Positions 7,975 to 16,745 of a stretch of 64,000 bases of DNA are shown here, one piece after another. A model generated the notes under the pieces. The model saw only the letters and a program-made list of their open reading frames with translations. It searched no databases and was not told where the DNA came from. The position numbers were made by a program, and so were the translations under genes. Source of the DNA: Myxococcales bacterium (lineage in GTDB: Bacteria; Myxococcota_A; Polyangia; Polyangiales; GCA-016699535); NCBI GenBank assembly GCA_020633325.1, contig JACKDX010000001.1, forward strand, positions 310,001 through 374,000, read 5' to 3'. The stretch's first letter is position 1; the number at the start of each line of letters is the position of its first letter.

Positions 7975-9470
7975 ATCAAGGGGACAACACAGCCATCATC
8001 ATCGGATCAGGGTTTGGCGGGTTGGCTGCCGCGATCCGACTCGCCCACCGGGGCTATCGAGTGACGGTGCTTGAGCGCTTGGATCAACCTGGCGGAAGAG
8101 CGCGCGTGTTTAGACAAGACGGCTTTGTATTTGACGCTGGTCCCACGGTCATCACAGCGCCATTTCTCTTCGAGGAATTGTGGGCGATGTGTGGGCTTGA
8201 TATGCACGATGAGATTGACTTGCGCGCTGTCGATCCGTTTTACCGTATTCGGTTCGATGACGGAACACAGTTTGACTACTCAGGTGATCCTGTTGCCATG
8301 CGAAAAGAGATCGCGAAGTTCTCTCCCGCGGATGTATTGGGATATGAGGCATTTCTTGCGAAAAGCGAGACGATTTTTAAGAAGGGTTTCGAAGCGCTCG
8401 CCGCAAGTCCCTTTGACACCGTCTTCAGCATGGTGCGCTTAGTGCCGGAGATGATGCGCTTAGAAAGCTACCGAACGGTATACGGCTTGGTTTCTAAATA
8501 CATTAAGCATCCCAAGCTGAGGCAGGTGTTTAGTTTCCATCCGCTACTGGTGGGCGGCAACCCCTTCTCCACCACATCAATTTATACTTTAATTGCCTTT
8601 CTTGAACGAAAATGGGGTGTTCATTTTCCCATGGGCGGCACCAATGTATTGGTGAATGGTCTGGTGGGTCTCTTGGAGCGTGTCGGAGGAACGCTTCGAC
8701 TGGGCGCGGAGGTCGAAGAGATCTTGGTAGAACACGGGCACGTCAAAGGTGTCCGACTCCATGATGGGACAGCACTGGCGACGAACATCGTCGTATCCAA
8801 CGCCGATGCGGCATGGACATACCGGCACCTCATTCACGAACGACATCGGAACCGATGGCACAATCACAAGATAAAGCGTGCGCATTATTCTATGGGTTTG
8901 TTTGTGTGGTATTTCGGGACCTCAAGACAGTATCCCGAGGTCAAACATCATACGATTCTGCTGGGACCCCGTTACAAGGAACTTCTGGCTGATATATTTG
9001 ATCGCAAAGTGCTCGCTGACGATTTCAGCCTCTACCTGCATCGCCCTACCGCAACGGATCCCAGTTTGGCGCCCGAGGGAATGGACGCCTTCTATGTCCT
9101 GTCTCCCGTTCCACATTTGGATGGCGATATCGATTGGTCAGTATCGGGAGAGATGTACCGCGAGGCGGTGAGCCATTACCTCAGCCGAACTATTTTGCCG
9201 GATTTAGAAGCCAAAATAATGAGCTCAAGGGTCATGACCCCCCAACATTTTCGCGATGAACTCTTGGCCTATCGCGGCTCAGCGTTTAGTTTCGAGCCCA
9301 TATTGACACAGAGTGCATACTTCAGACCGCACAACAAGAGCGAGGACATTCGGGGGTTGTATCTCGTGGGGGCCGGCACCCATCCTGGCGCAGGCCTGCC
9401 TGGTGTCTTGTCTTCCGCCCGCGTGCTAGACCATTTCCTCCACGCAAAAGGCGGCATGGGGCGGCCTTAG
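7971..9470 (+). CDS. crtI: Phytoene desaturase (CrtI family)
   Basis: 499 residues. It begins with a Rossmann FAD-binding motif, GSGFGGLAAAIRLAHRG and PGGRAR, and ends with GLYLVGAGTHPGAGLPGVL, the C-terminal FAD signature of bacterial CrtI desaturases. These convert colourless phytoene stepwise to lycopene at the membrane. The gene starts inside the recF stop (ATGA) and stops directly before crtB, so it is the first gene of a carotenoid operon fused to the dnaN-recF unit. The exact number of desaturation steps cannot be read from the sequence. Confidence 0.93.
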   Translation: MNQGDNTAIIIGSGFGGLAAAIRLAHRGYRVTVLERLDQPGGRARVFRQDGFVFDAGPTVITAPFLFEELWAMCGLDMHDEIDLRAVDPFYRIRFDDGTQFDYSGDPVAMRKEIAKFSPADVLGYEAFLAKSETIFKKGFEALAASPFDTVFSMVRLVPEMMRLESYRTVYGLVSKYIKHPKLRQVFSFHPLLVGGNPFSTTSIYTLIAFLERKWGVHFPMGGTNVLVNGLVGLLERVGGTLRLGAEVEEILVEHGHVKGVRLHDGTALATNIVVSNADAAWTYRHLIHERHRNRWHNHKIKRAHYSMGLFVWYFGTSRQYPEVKHHTILLGPRYKELLADIFDRKVLADDFSLYLHRPTATDPSLAPEGMDAFYVLSPVPHLDGDIDWSVSGEMYREAVSHYLSRTILPDLEAKIMSSRVMTPQHFRDELLAYRGSAFSFEPILTQSAYFRPHNKSEDIRGLYLVGAGTHPGAGLPGVLSSARVLDHFLHAKGGMGRP

Positions 9471-10412
9471 ATGTCCATTCACACCACATCTCAAAAAGCA
9501 GCGGCGCTGTATCCAGGCTTCGAGCACGACATCGGCACCTGTCAGGCTGTGCTTAAAAAGGGATCCAAGAGCTTTACCCAGGCGTCCTGGCTTCTTCCGC
9601 GTCCAACTCGCGACGCTGCGGCAGCGGTATATGCGTTTTGCCGAATCGCCGACGACCTGATTGATGAAGACGATGAAACGGGTATTGCGGATCTCCGTCA
9701 CATGATCGCGCGGATATACACGCGGGGCGGGCAACGCGACGCGATTGAACGCGCGCTCGGTGCGGTCGTGTTTCACTATCATATACCTATCAGCATATTT
9801 AATGCTCTGGTTGAAGGGTTTGCCTGGGATCGCCAGCATCGCCAATACGCATCCATCGAAGATCTAGAGCATTACTGTGCGCGCGTCGCCTCGACCGTCG
9901 GCGTGATCATGACCCTAATCATGGGGATTAGAGATCCATGGGTGTTGGGAAGGGCTGCTGAACTTGGCCTGGCCATGCAGCTTACAAATATTGCTCGCGA
10001 CGTGGGTGAGGACGCAAGACACGGAAGAGTGTATCTCCCATTAGAATGGCTTGGGGAGCAAAACGTTTCCGCAGATGAACTTGTTGTCTCTCCCATGTTT
10101 AGCTCAGGCATTGCAAACGTCGTCAAGCGGATTTTGGCGCACGCTGAGCAGTATTATCTATCGGCATCGCACGGTCTCTCACATCTTCCGAGAAACTGTC
10201 AGAGCGCCATGTGGGCTGCCAGGCTAATATATGCGGATATCGGCACGGTGATCAGAGAGAACCGCTATGATAGCATCAACCATCGCGCGCATACGTCCAC
10301 GGTCAGGAAGTTGTGGCTCATGCTGCGTGCGTTGTTTTCCCCGCTTAGACCACCAGTTGCGCTTGACAGACACATGCCCGAGGCAGTGAGGTTTCTCGCC
10401 CATGGTTTGTAA
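9471..10412 (+). CDS. crtB: Phytoene synthase
   Basis: 313 residues of the squalene/phytoene synthase family. The first Asp-rich motif FCRIADDLIDEDD (Asp about 61-62) and the second NIARDVGED (Asp about 177) bind the magnesium-diphosphate groups of two geranylgeranyl diphosphates, which are condensed to phytoene. GRVYLP follows the second motif as usual. The ATG directly follows the crtI stop with no gap, and its end overlaps the next gene by 11 bp. The precursor synthase crtE is not in the window. Confidence 0.93.
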   Translation: MSIHTTSQKAAALYPGFEHDIGTCQAVLKKGSKSFTQASWLLPRPTRDAAAAVYAFCRIADDLIDEDDETGIADLRHMIARIYTRGGQRDAIERALGAVVFHYHIPISIFNALVEGFAWDRQHRQYASIEDLEHYCARVASTVGVIMTLIMGIRDPWVLGRAAELGLAMQLTNIARDVGEDARHGRVYLPLEWLGEQNVSADELVVSPMFSSGIANVVKRILAHAEQYYLSASHGLSHLPRNCQSAMWAARLIYADIGTVIRENRYDSINHRAHTSTVRKLWLMLRALFSPLRPPVALDRHMPEAVRFLAHGL

Positions 10413-11124
10413 CACCAAGCTGATTCAGACGAAGTTGGATATCGGAGTCCGCTTCAACGCCATCGCGCACCGTTACGATCTCTTAGCCGCACTCAATCCC
10501 GGGTACGAGAAGCATCTACGGTGGAGTGCCAAACGTATGGCCCTCTCCAATCAGGCTCGCGTGTTAGACTTGTGTTGCGGAACGGGAATATCAACTACAG
10601 CTCTTAGCCAAACCTATCCAGATGCGACCATCGATGGCATCGACATTTCAGAGGGGATGCTGGAACACGCCAGGGCCAAGTTTTACCAGGCTAACGTACG
10701 CTTTGTGCATGGCGATGCAATGTCGCCACAGGCTTTAGGGATCGAGGGGCCTTATGATGGGGTACTTATGGCATATGGGCTACGCAATGTGCCGGACGCA
10801 GATGCATGTCTGTCGGGCATACGAAGCTTGCTTAAGCCAGGCGGCGTTCTGTGCCTTCATGAATACTCCGTACGCAATTCTCTAAAGAGCCGCATGATAT
10901 GGAGCGCGGTGAACTTCGTCATCATTTGGCCCTCCGGACTATTGACGTCCCCGCGATCGGATATCTATCGCTATCTGTGGAGGAGCGTGCTCGATTTTGA
11001 TGGCGTTCGGGAACTAGAGGGGCGGCTCAGAGGTGCGGGCTACACTGACGTGCATACCGAGACGATGGACGGGTGGCAAAAAGACATCGTGCATTCATTT
11101 GTGGCCAGGGCGCCCAAAGGTTAA
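10402..11124 (+). CDS. SAM-dependent methyltransferase, UbiE/CrtT-like
   Basis: 240 residues of a class I methyltransferase. VLDLCCGTG (about residues 51-59) is the SAM-binding motif I, GIDISEGMLEHAR is the acidic-loop strand, and YGLRNVPD resembles the UbiE/MenG group. In Streptomyces griseus the carotenoid cluster contains a methyltransferase gene, crtT, beside crtU. By position between crtB and a CrtU-like gene this may be the equivalent, but a quinone methyltransferase (MenG/UbiE) is an alternative. It overlaps crtB by 11 bp, so it is almost certainly co-expressed. Confidence 0.7.
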   Translation: MVCNTKLIQTKLDIGVRFNAIAHRYDLLAALNPGYEKHLRWSAKRMALSNQARVLDLCCGTGISTTALSQTYPDATIDGIDISEGMLEHARAKFYQANVRFVHGDAMSPQALGIEGPYDGVLMAYGLRNVPDADACLSGIRSLLKPGGVLCLHEYSVRNSLKSRMIWSAVNFVIIWPSGLLTSPRSDIYRYLWRSVLDFDGVRELEGRLRGAGYTDVHTETMDGWQKDIVHSFVARAPKG

Positions 11125-11133
11125 TGAGGCACC

Positions 11134-12657
11134 GTGCCCCTCCAAGATACAGATGTGCTCGTAGCTGGTGGTGGTTTAGCGGGGGTGGCCGCCGCAGTGA
11201 CCCTGGCTGAACGTGGCGTTCACGTCACCCTACTAGAGCGGCAGGACTACCTCGGAGGCCGCGCGGCAGGTTGGGACGACCAGTTGGGAGACGGTACCGC
11301 GTTCCAAATGGAGCGTGGCTTCCACGCCTTTTTCCGCCAGTACTACAACGTGCGTGATTTGCTGAGACGTATCGATCCCGATCTTGCATTGCTTTGTCCT
11401 ATGGATGACTACCCGCTCTTGGGTCCCGGGGGTTTACACCAAACATTTTCGGGATTGCGCACACATGCACCCTTTAACGTCATCGATATGGTGCGCCAAG
11501 TCGACGCGCTCAAGATCAGACACTTGCTTAAGGTGAATGTGCGCGCCGCCCTGGAGATGCTCGCATTTGACCCCGCACGTACGTTCCAGGCGTTCGACAG
11601 CACGAGCGCGAAAAGCTATCTCGATTCGCTCAACTTCCCTAGGGACGCTCGACAAATGTTGTTTGATGTCTTCTCCCACTCGTTTTTCAACCCCGAGGAC
11701 GACATGTCTGCTGCCGAGATGCTGGCAATGTTCCACTTTTATTTTATGGGCAATCGGGAGGGGCTGATTTTTGATGTGATGCGTCGACCCTTTTCCCACG
11801 CATTGTGGCAGCCAATGGAGGCATATTTAGCCAAGATTGGCGTGAATATTATGAAAAACTGCGAGATATGTCAGGTCACGCCCCTGCGTAGGGCTGAAGG
11901 ATTCAACGTCAAAATCCGGTCGCTAGCTAACGGGCGAGCCCTGCGCGCGAAATCGCTCGTGCTTGCGCTTAATGTCCCGGCTCTCGGAGCTGTCCTCGGC
12001 GAATCACCCGATCTGGGTTCTTCGGCGTGGCGGGCGCGCATGGCATCGCTCCGGGTCACCTTGCCGTTTGCAGTGTGGCGGCTTTGGTTGGATCGCCCGG
12101 TGCGTCATTCACGTGCCGAGTTTGCAGGCACGACGGGCGTAGGATTGTTGGACAATATTTCACTCTACCATCGCATCGAGGATGAATCGCGGGAATGGGC
12201 GAAAGAAACAGGCGGCAGTGTGGTTGAGTTACATGCCTATGCAGTGTCACCTGCAGTGACCGAAGAGGCCATCAAATCGAGTCTGCTAAAAGGCCTTCAC
12301 ACGCTCTATCCAGAAACGATGCACGCGCGCATCATCGAGGAGCGATGGCAGTTGCACCAAGATTGCCCCGCCTTTGCGCCGGGATCACATGCCTTGCGTC
12401 CTAAGGTGACCACGTGTCTTTCGGGGCTTGTACTGGCGGGGGATTATGTGCGGCTTGACATGCCTTCCGCGCTTATGGAGCGTGCGGTGATGAGCGGCAT
12501 GCTGGCGGCGAATCATTTATTGGAGCAGCGAAAGTTGCCGAAGGCGCCTATTCGCACGATTGCGCCGCGCGGTATGGCGGCCTTGGCGTTTCGAGGGGCC
12601 GATGCATACCGACGGATGCGGGATCGTCCCAAAAACGAAGCGCGGAGTAGCGTCTAG
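11134..12657 (+). CDS. crtU: CrtU-like carotene desaturase/methyltransferase
   Basis: 507 residues. The N-terminal FAD motif is VAGGGLAGVAAAVTLAERG with LGGRAAGW. MERGFHAFFRQYYN followed by a conserved leucine-arginine stretch resembles actinobacterial CrtU, which turns beta-rings of beta-carotene into aromatic rings by desaturation and methyl shift. The C-terminus has GLVLAGDYVRLDMPSALMERAV, typical of this amine-oxidase-fold group. The start is GTG at 11134, nine bases after the methyltransferase stop. CrtU assignment rests on motif memory and on the presence of crtY elsewhere in the window; a carotene isomerase-like role cannot be excluded. Confidence 0.75.
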   Translation: MPLQDTDVLVAGGGLAGVAAAVTLAERGVHVTLLERQDYLGGRAAGWDDQLGDGTAFQMERGFHAFFRQYYNVRDLLRRIDPDLALLCPMDDYPLLGPGGLHQTFSGLRTHAPFNVIDMVRQVDALKIRHLLKVNVRAALEMLAFDPARTFQAFDSTSAKSYLDSLNFPRDARQMLFDVFSHSFFNPEDDMSAAEMLAMFHFYFMGNREGLIFDVMRRPFSHALWQPMEAYLAKIGVNIMKNCEICQVTPLRRAEGFNVKIRSLANGRALRAKSLVLALNVPALGAVLGESPDLGSSAWRARMASLRVTLPFAVWRLWLDRPVRHSRAEFAGTTGVGLLDNISLYHRIEDESREWAKETGGSVVELHAYAVSPAVTEEAIKSSLLKGLHTLYPETMHARIIEERWQLHQDCPAFAPGSHALRPKVTTCLSGLVLAGDYVRLDMPSALMERAVMSGMLAANHLLEQRKLPKAPIRTIAPRGMAALAFRGADAYRRMRDRPKNEARSSV

Positions 12658-12661
12658 CGCC

Positions 12662-13981
12662 ATGTCACAAATTTCCCTACGCACCGCTACATTGCTCGTC
12701 GTTGCCAGCATGGTCGGCACAGGCATCTTTACCACCACAGGGCTGCTCGCGCGCGACCTGAGTTCTGGATGGTTGATTTTGTTGACCTGGCTCATCGGCG
12801 GCGGCCTCGCGTTGTGTGGAGGGTTGGCCTACGCAGAACTATGCGCTCGATATCCGCGCAACGGCGGTGAGTATTGGCTGCTCGGTCGTGTCTATCATCC
12901 GGCGTTGGGATTTATTGCGGGGATTGTTTCGATTTTTGTGGGATTTGCTGCGACCATCGCAGTATCGGCGGCAGCGTTTGCAAAATACGCGGAGCGGATT
13001 TTTCCGGAAATCCCGCACGTCATCATGGCGCTCGGGCTCGTGATCGGGGTCACCATGGTGCATTCGCTTAAGACCGCGCGGGCTTCGGTTTTCCAGGACC
13101 TTGCCACGTTGGGTCGTTATGTGCTTACTGCGGTCGTAGCGATGATCGCCATTGTCTTGAGTCTCGGACATGGAACAGACGCGTGGCTGACAGGTCCATC
13201 GACGGACGCGTTTTCCGCACCTTCGTTTGCAGTGGGCCTCATATGGGTAGCGTATGCGTATAGCGGCTGGAACGCTGCTGCGTACATAGTGGACGATGTA
13301 AGGTTGCCTCATTATACCGTGCCACGGGCTCTTTTGTACGGAACGGCCATGGTGACGGTGCTTTATGCCTTGGTGAATGTGGCCTACCTCACAGCCGTTC
13401 CACGCGCGCAACTCGCTGGCGTCATAGAGGTTGCTCATGTGGTGGCCGAAGCGCTGGGTGGACCATGGGCGGGAAAGCTGATCTCCATCGTGATTGCGTT
13501 TGGCCTTGTGTCCACTGCGGGCGCATACACCATGGTCGGCGTCCGCATCTATCATGTCATGGCGGCGGATTATCCCAAGCTGCGGTGGATGGCGCCTTTG
13601 CCCTTTAAGGGCCATGCCTCCATGCGGGCGCTTTGGATACAGGCAGGCCTTGCAAGTCTGCTCTTGGTATCCGCAAGTTTTGAAACGCTCCTAACCTACG
13701 TGGGTTTCATGTTGTCGGTATTTTCCGCTTTGGCGGTGTTCGGCGTATTTGTGGCGCGCAGGGCTAACCCATCGGTCATTCCGAGCTATCTAACTTGGGG
13801 CTACCCCTTCACACCCATAGTGTTTCTCGCCTTCAACCTATGGATGGTGGTCTATGCCGCGATTGAGAAACCGCTGGTTGCAGGCGCCGGGGTAGCCATC
13901 CTCATAGCGGGCGCTCTATTGTATCGGGCGGTGGCCCCCCGCCCGGGGAGTGAGACCTCACCTACTCACAAGTCGATATAG
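12662..13981 (+). CDS. APC-family amino acid permease
   Basis: 439 residues from the ATG at 12662, four bases after crtU. The frame is open further upstream inside crtU, but MSQISLRTATLLVVASMVGTG is the normal N-terminus of amino acid-polyamine-organocation transporters, whose first helix carries the GTGIF substrate-binding motif (VGTGIFTTTG here). About twelve hydrophobic segments are visible, as in the LAT/YfnA-like groups. Substrate unknown. It appears to be the last gene of the crt operon, which may be only a transcriptional accident. Confidence 0.85.
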   Translation: MSQISLRTATLLVVASMVGTGIFTTTGLLARDLSSGWLILLTWLIGGGLALCGGLAYAELCARYPRNGGEYWLLGRVYHPALGFIAGIVSIFVGFAATIAVSAAAFAKYAERIFPEIPHVIMALGLVIGVTMVHSLKTARASVFQDLATLGRYVLTAVVAMIAIVLSLGHGTDAWLTGPSTDAFSAPSFAVGLIWVAYAYSGWNAAAYIVDDVRLPHYTVPRALLYGTAMVTVLYALVNVAYLTAVPRAQLAGVIEVAHVVAEALGGPWAGKLISIVIAFGLVSTAGAYTMVGVRIYHVMAADYPKLRWMAPLPFKGHASMRALWIQAGLASLLLVSASFETLLTYVGFMLSVFSALAVFGVFVARRANPSVIPSYLTWGYPFTPIVFLAFNLWMVVYAAIEKPLVAGAGVAILIAGALLYRAVAPRPGSETSPTHKSI

Positions 13982-14090
13982 CCTCGAGAGCGTTTAACAG
14001 GGCCCCGGTGTCCACGGTGTTCGACAAGCACAGCCCCGATAAAAGAAAATCGCACCGAAGGAGTGTAACTCGCTCCCTCGAAAAAAACGT

Positions 14091-15035
14091 TTATATGCTT
14101 TGTCGCCGCTGATATGTGCGCTCAGCATAGGCAGCGTCTTCAACCCACAGGCGTTTCGCTGAGCGCGCAATCCACGGTCGCACAATCTTCGCCGCGCTCC
14201 TCGCGAGCCGAAACCCCGTGCGTTCGGAAGTAGCAAGGGTTGCTTCGACAATGGCGGTGCGGCCTGCGTCAATGGGCGTGGCATGCGTCTCTACTACCGA
14301 GCCGGTCCCTTCTCCATCGACGATGGTCATGACAATGGTGCGAGGATCGGGTGCATGAAAACATGCATCGACTTCGACGCTGATGGGGCCCAACACGCGG
14401 TAGGCGACGCGCACGGTGATAGAATCGACTCCTTTATCGATCACACTTAGGCGAGCAAACGAATGCGGATGGAAATGCACGCCGTGCCACGGATCAAGGC
14501 GGTTCGCTATAACATCTTCGGGTTCGCACCCCGCTTCGATACGGATCACCGAATCCAGAAAATGGGCGGGGCGCTGAGCCAAAGTTGGCTTGGAGGTGAA
14601 TACAATGCCGGGCTCTACATCATCGAGACGCGCCCACAAGAGCACCCCATCGTCGTAGCTGGGATAGGGTTTCCACGTTCCATGTCCGTCCTTTCCCAAG
14701 CCGAGACCATGCCAGGGGCAGCGAAGTTGGGCCCCCACAACGGTGCCGCAGGCTAACGACGCCCCCATATGAGGGCAAGCATCGGGCGCCACAAAGAGCA
14801 TCTGTTCGGCGCGCCACACGACAAGGTCACGTCCCCCTATTCGATACAATGTCGGCCCCGTGCCAATGTTGCGACATCCGTCGATGACGAACCAGCCGCC
14901 CGAGGGCTTCTTGAGCACCTGGTTTAGCGCTCGCTTGATCCATGGTGGCGCAGCTTGGGCCCAGTCTGGACCCGATGGCAAAGCGGGGTCAATGCGAGAG
15001 TTGGGTCGCTGGCCAATGGTCCAGATGCTAGACAT
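14091..15035 (-). CDS. Rieske non-heme iron oxygenase-like protein
   Basis: 314 residues. The [2Fe-2S] Rieske site is CPHMGASLACG...CPWHG in the N-terminal half (spacing C-x-H and C-x2-H). Downstream, DPWHGVHFHPH gives the D-x2-H-x4-H spacing of the mononuclear iron site of Rieske oxygenases, so it could hydroxylate or desaturate a hydrophobic substrate. I recall similar Rieske proteins beside crtU in actinobacterial carotenoid clusters, which would fit its place between the crtU operon and crtY, but I cannot check this. Its ATG shares one base with the stop of the tubulin-like gene (TGATG), so the two are translationally coupled. Confidence 0.75.
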   Translation of the reverse strand: MSSIWTIGQRPNSRIDPALPSGPDWAQAAPPWIKRALNQVLKKPSGGWFVIDGCRNIGTGPTLYRIGGRDLVVWRAEQMLFVAPDACPHMGASLACGTVVGAQLRCPWHGLGLGKDGHGTWKPYPSYDDGVLLWARLDDVEPGIVFTSKPTLAQRPAHFLDSVIRIEAGCEPEDVIANRLDPWHGVHFHPHSFARLSVIDKGVDSITVRVAYRVLGPISVEVDACFHAPDPRTIVMTIVDGEGTGSVVETHATPIDAGRTAIVEATLATSERTGFRLARSAAKIVRPWIARSAKRLWVEDAAYAERTYQRRQSI

Positions 15036-16687
15036 CAGCGTTTGAGCGCGCTGTGTGCGATCTTGCGCACGGCGGTATTGTCGTCTTCCGTGGCCGCAAG
15101 GAGCGTGACTTCAAACCGTTGCCGGTCCAGCTTGGCCATCGCATCCACCGCGTAAAATCGCACCACAGCATGGGGCGATCGAAAATCAGACTCTAGCCTC
15201 TCCGCAATTCCATTGCGCGTTTCCTCATCTTTGTGTTTTCGAAACGTCTCGACGAGTTCATCGTAGACCTCTGCGCTTGGGAGCTGCTCTTCGGATTTTT
15301 TACTCTTGCTTTTCTTTGCGACCGAACGGCTGGTTGGCTTGGCTTTAACCGAGCCCGCTCCGGTGGGTGTTAGCATAGGTTCGAGGGGCGCGGCGGGCGG
15401 GGGCAAGGGCGGCGGGGTTGATGTCGGGCGCGGCGGGGCGGAAGGGAAGGCAGTCGGGATAGGTGGCGAAGGGCTCAGCACTCGAGAAGAAGACGGGGCG
15501 ACGGAGCGACGGGCATTGGGCCGCTCTATGCCTCGACGGCGGGTGCCTCTGCCAAACAGATCAAACGAATCGATTTCCCCGAGCTCGAGCACAGGCAAAC
15601 TTTCATGCAGTTTGTCGCTAAGCACTTTGCCCTCATCGCGCGCGCGATTCACGATTTGTTGAACGTGTCCTGGTAATGCCCTGGATACTGCGATCATGTG
15701 CAGCCTCGAAGCTGGTCCTCTATCGCCCACCTGATAAATGCCCAGATCGATGGCGGCCCCCCGCGTCAGCTCTTTAAGCTCTTCGTTGAGCTGGTTGAAC
15801 ATGGCCATGGGCGTTTCTGCCAATACCGCTTCGGGCGTCTGGACGATCAAGGCGAGATGCGACAGATGCCCCGGATTGAATCCGGCAGGCATGAGTGTGC
15901 CCCCATCAAGGCTCTGTTGCACCAGTTGCAGTACCCTTGATGCATCCAAGCTCGGTTCCATGCATTCCATGGTGTCATAGTGAACAATGCCTCCCGCCAA
16001 AAGAACCTTACGAAAATCTTCTCCGTCAAAGGCACGAATGGCATGCATATCGGGCGCTTCGTTAAGTCGATTGAAGGCATCAAGAGGTTCTATGATTTGT
16101 TGATTGATGAGCGAGAGATAGTTAAATGCGGCGGCATCCGGGTTATGCGCAGCAAGCTGTGCGTTATCGACTAGAATCCAGCCATCAAGAGCGCTCTCTA
16201 GAAGTTCGTTGATGGCACGCACGGCATTAACTTTTGCGATGCCGCTCTCGCTATCCATCGGCAAGGTCACCAAGCATACGATGGGCGTGGCGATGTCCGT
16301 GATGACCTTGACGAGTTCTCGGATGGCCGAGCCAGTCCCTCCGCCCAGGCCTGCGGTCACCACCAGCACATCGGCCCCAGTGGCGTGTTGACGAGCGCGC
16401 GTTAGAATCGCTTCCGCATTCTCCAAGATACAGTTGCGCCCGTAGTCGGGATCTGCTCCTGCGCCGTCATAACCCGCGATACCGATGTACATGCGTTCAT
16501 TCTCTTCTAATCCTGGAGAACCCCATTTTGTGCCGAGTGCGGCAAGATCTGTGCGAGCGGTGTTGAACGCCAACGATGGATATCCTCGGCGCTTAAATTC
16601 AGCCGCGAGGTTGCCGCCGGCCTGACCCAGGCCAATCACGCGAATATCGAGGGCATGTCCTTGAATTGCCACCATTCTCTCCTGCAT
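15035..16687 (-). CDS. FtsZ/CetZ-like tubulin-superfamily GTPase with C-terminal HEAT-like extension
   Basis: 550 residues. The N-terminal 370 form a tubulin/FtsZ GTPase: IGLGQAGGN, FNTARTDLAAL, then AGLGGGTGSA (about residues 113-121), the tubulin signature. GQAGG and NTARTDL and the GAGADP loop look more like archaeal CetZ than like canonical FtsZ. A Pro/Ser-rich linker (about 400-436), a Lys-rich stretch and a helical C-terminus (about 480-550) with VRFYAVDAMAKL and VRKIAHSALK, resembling HEAT repeats, follow. No usual FtsZ C-terminal FtsA/ZipA-binding peptide is seen. It is therefore probably not the division FtsZ. Start may be 16687 or the in-frame ATG four codons later. Confidence 0.75.
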   Translation of the reverse strand: MQERMVAIQGHALDIRVIGLGQAGGNLAAEFKRRGYPSLAFNTARTDLAALGTKWGSPGLEENERMYIGIAGYDGAGADPDYGRNCILENAEAILTRARQHATGADVLVVTAGLGGGTGSAIRELVKVITDIATPIVCLVTLPMDSESGIAKVNAVRAINELLESALDGWILVDNAQLAAHNPDAAAFNYLSLINQQIIEPLDAFNRLNEAPDMHAIRAFDGEDFRKVLLAGGIVHYDTMECMEPSLDASRVLQLVQQSLDGGTLMPAGFNPGHLSHLALIVQTPEAVLAETPMAMFNQLNEELKELTRGAAIDLGIYQVGDRGPASRLHMIAVSRALPGHVQQIVNRARDEGKVLSDKLHESLPVLELGEIDSFDLFGRGTRRRGIERPNARRSVAPSSSRVLSPSPPIPTAFPSAPPRPTSTPPPLPPPAAPLEPMLTPTGAGSVKAKPTSRSVAKKSKSKKSEEQLPSAEVYDELVETFRKHKDEETRNGIAERLESDFRSPHAVVRFYAVDAMAKLDRQRFEVTLLAATEDDNTAVRKIAHSALKR

Positions 16688-16745
16688 AGATACGTGTGAG
16701 TTAGCTTTAGCATAACGCGAAAAGACATGTTATACACGCCAATTG

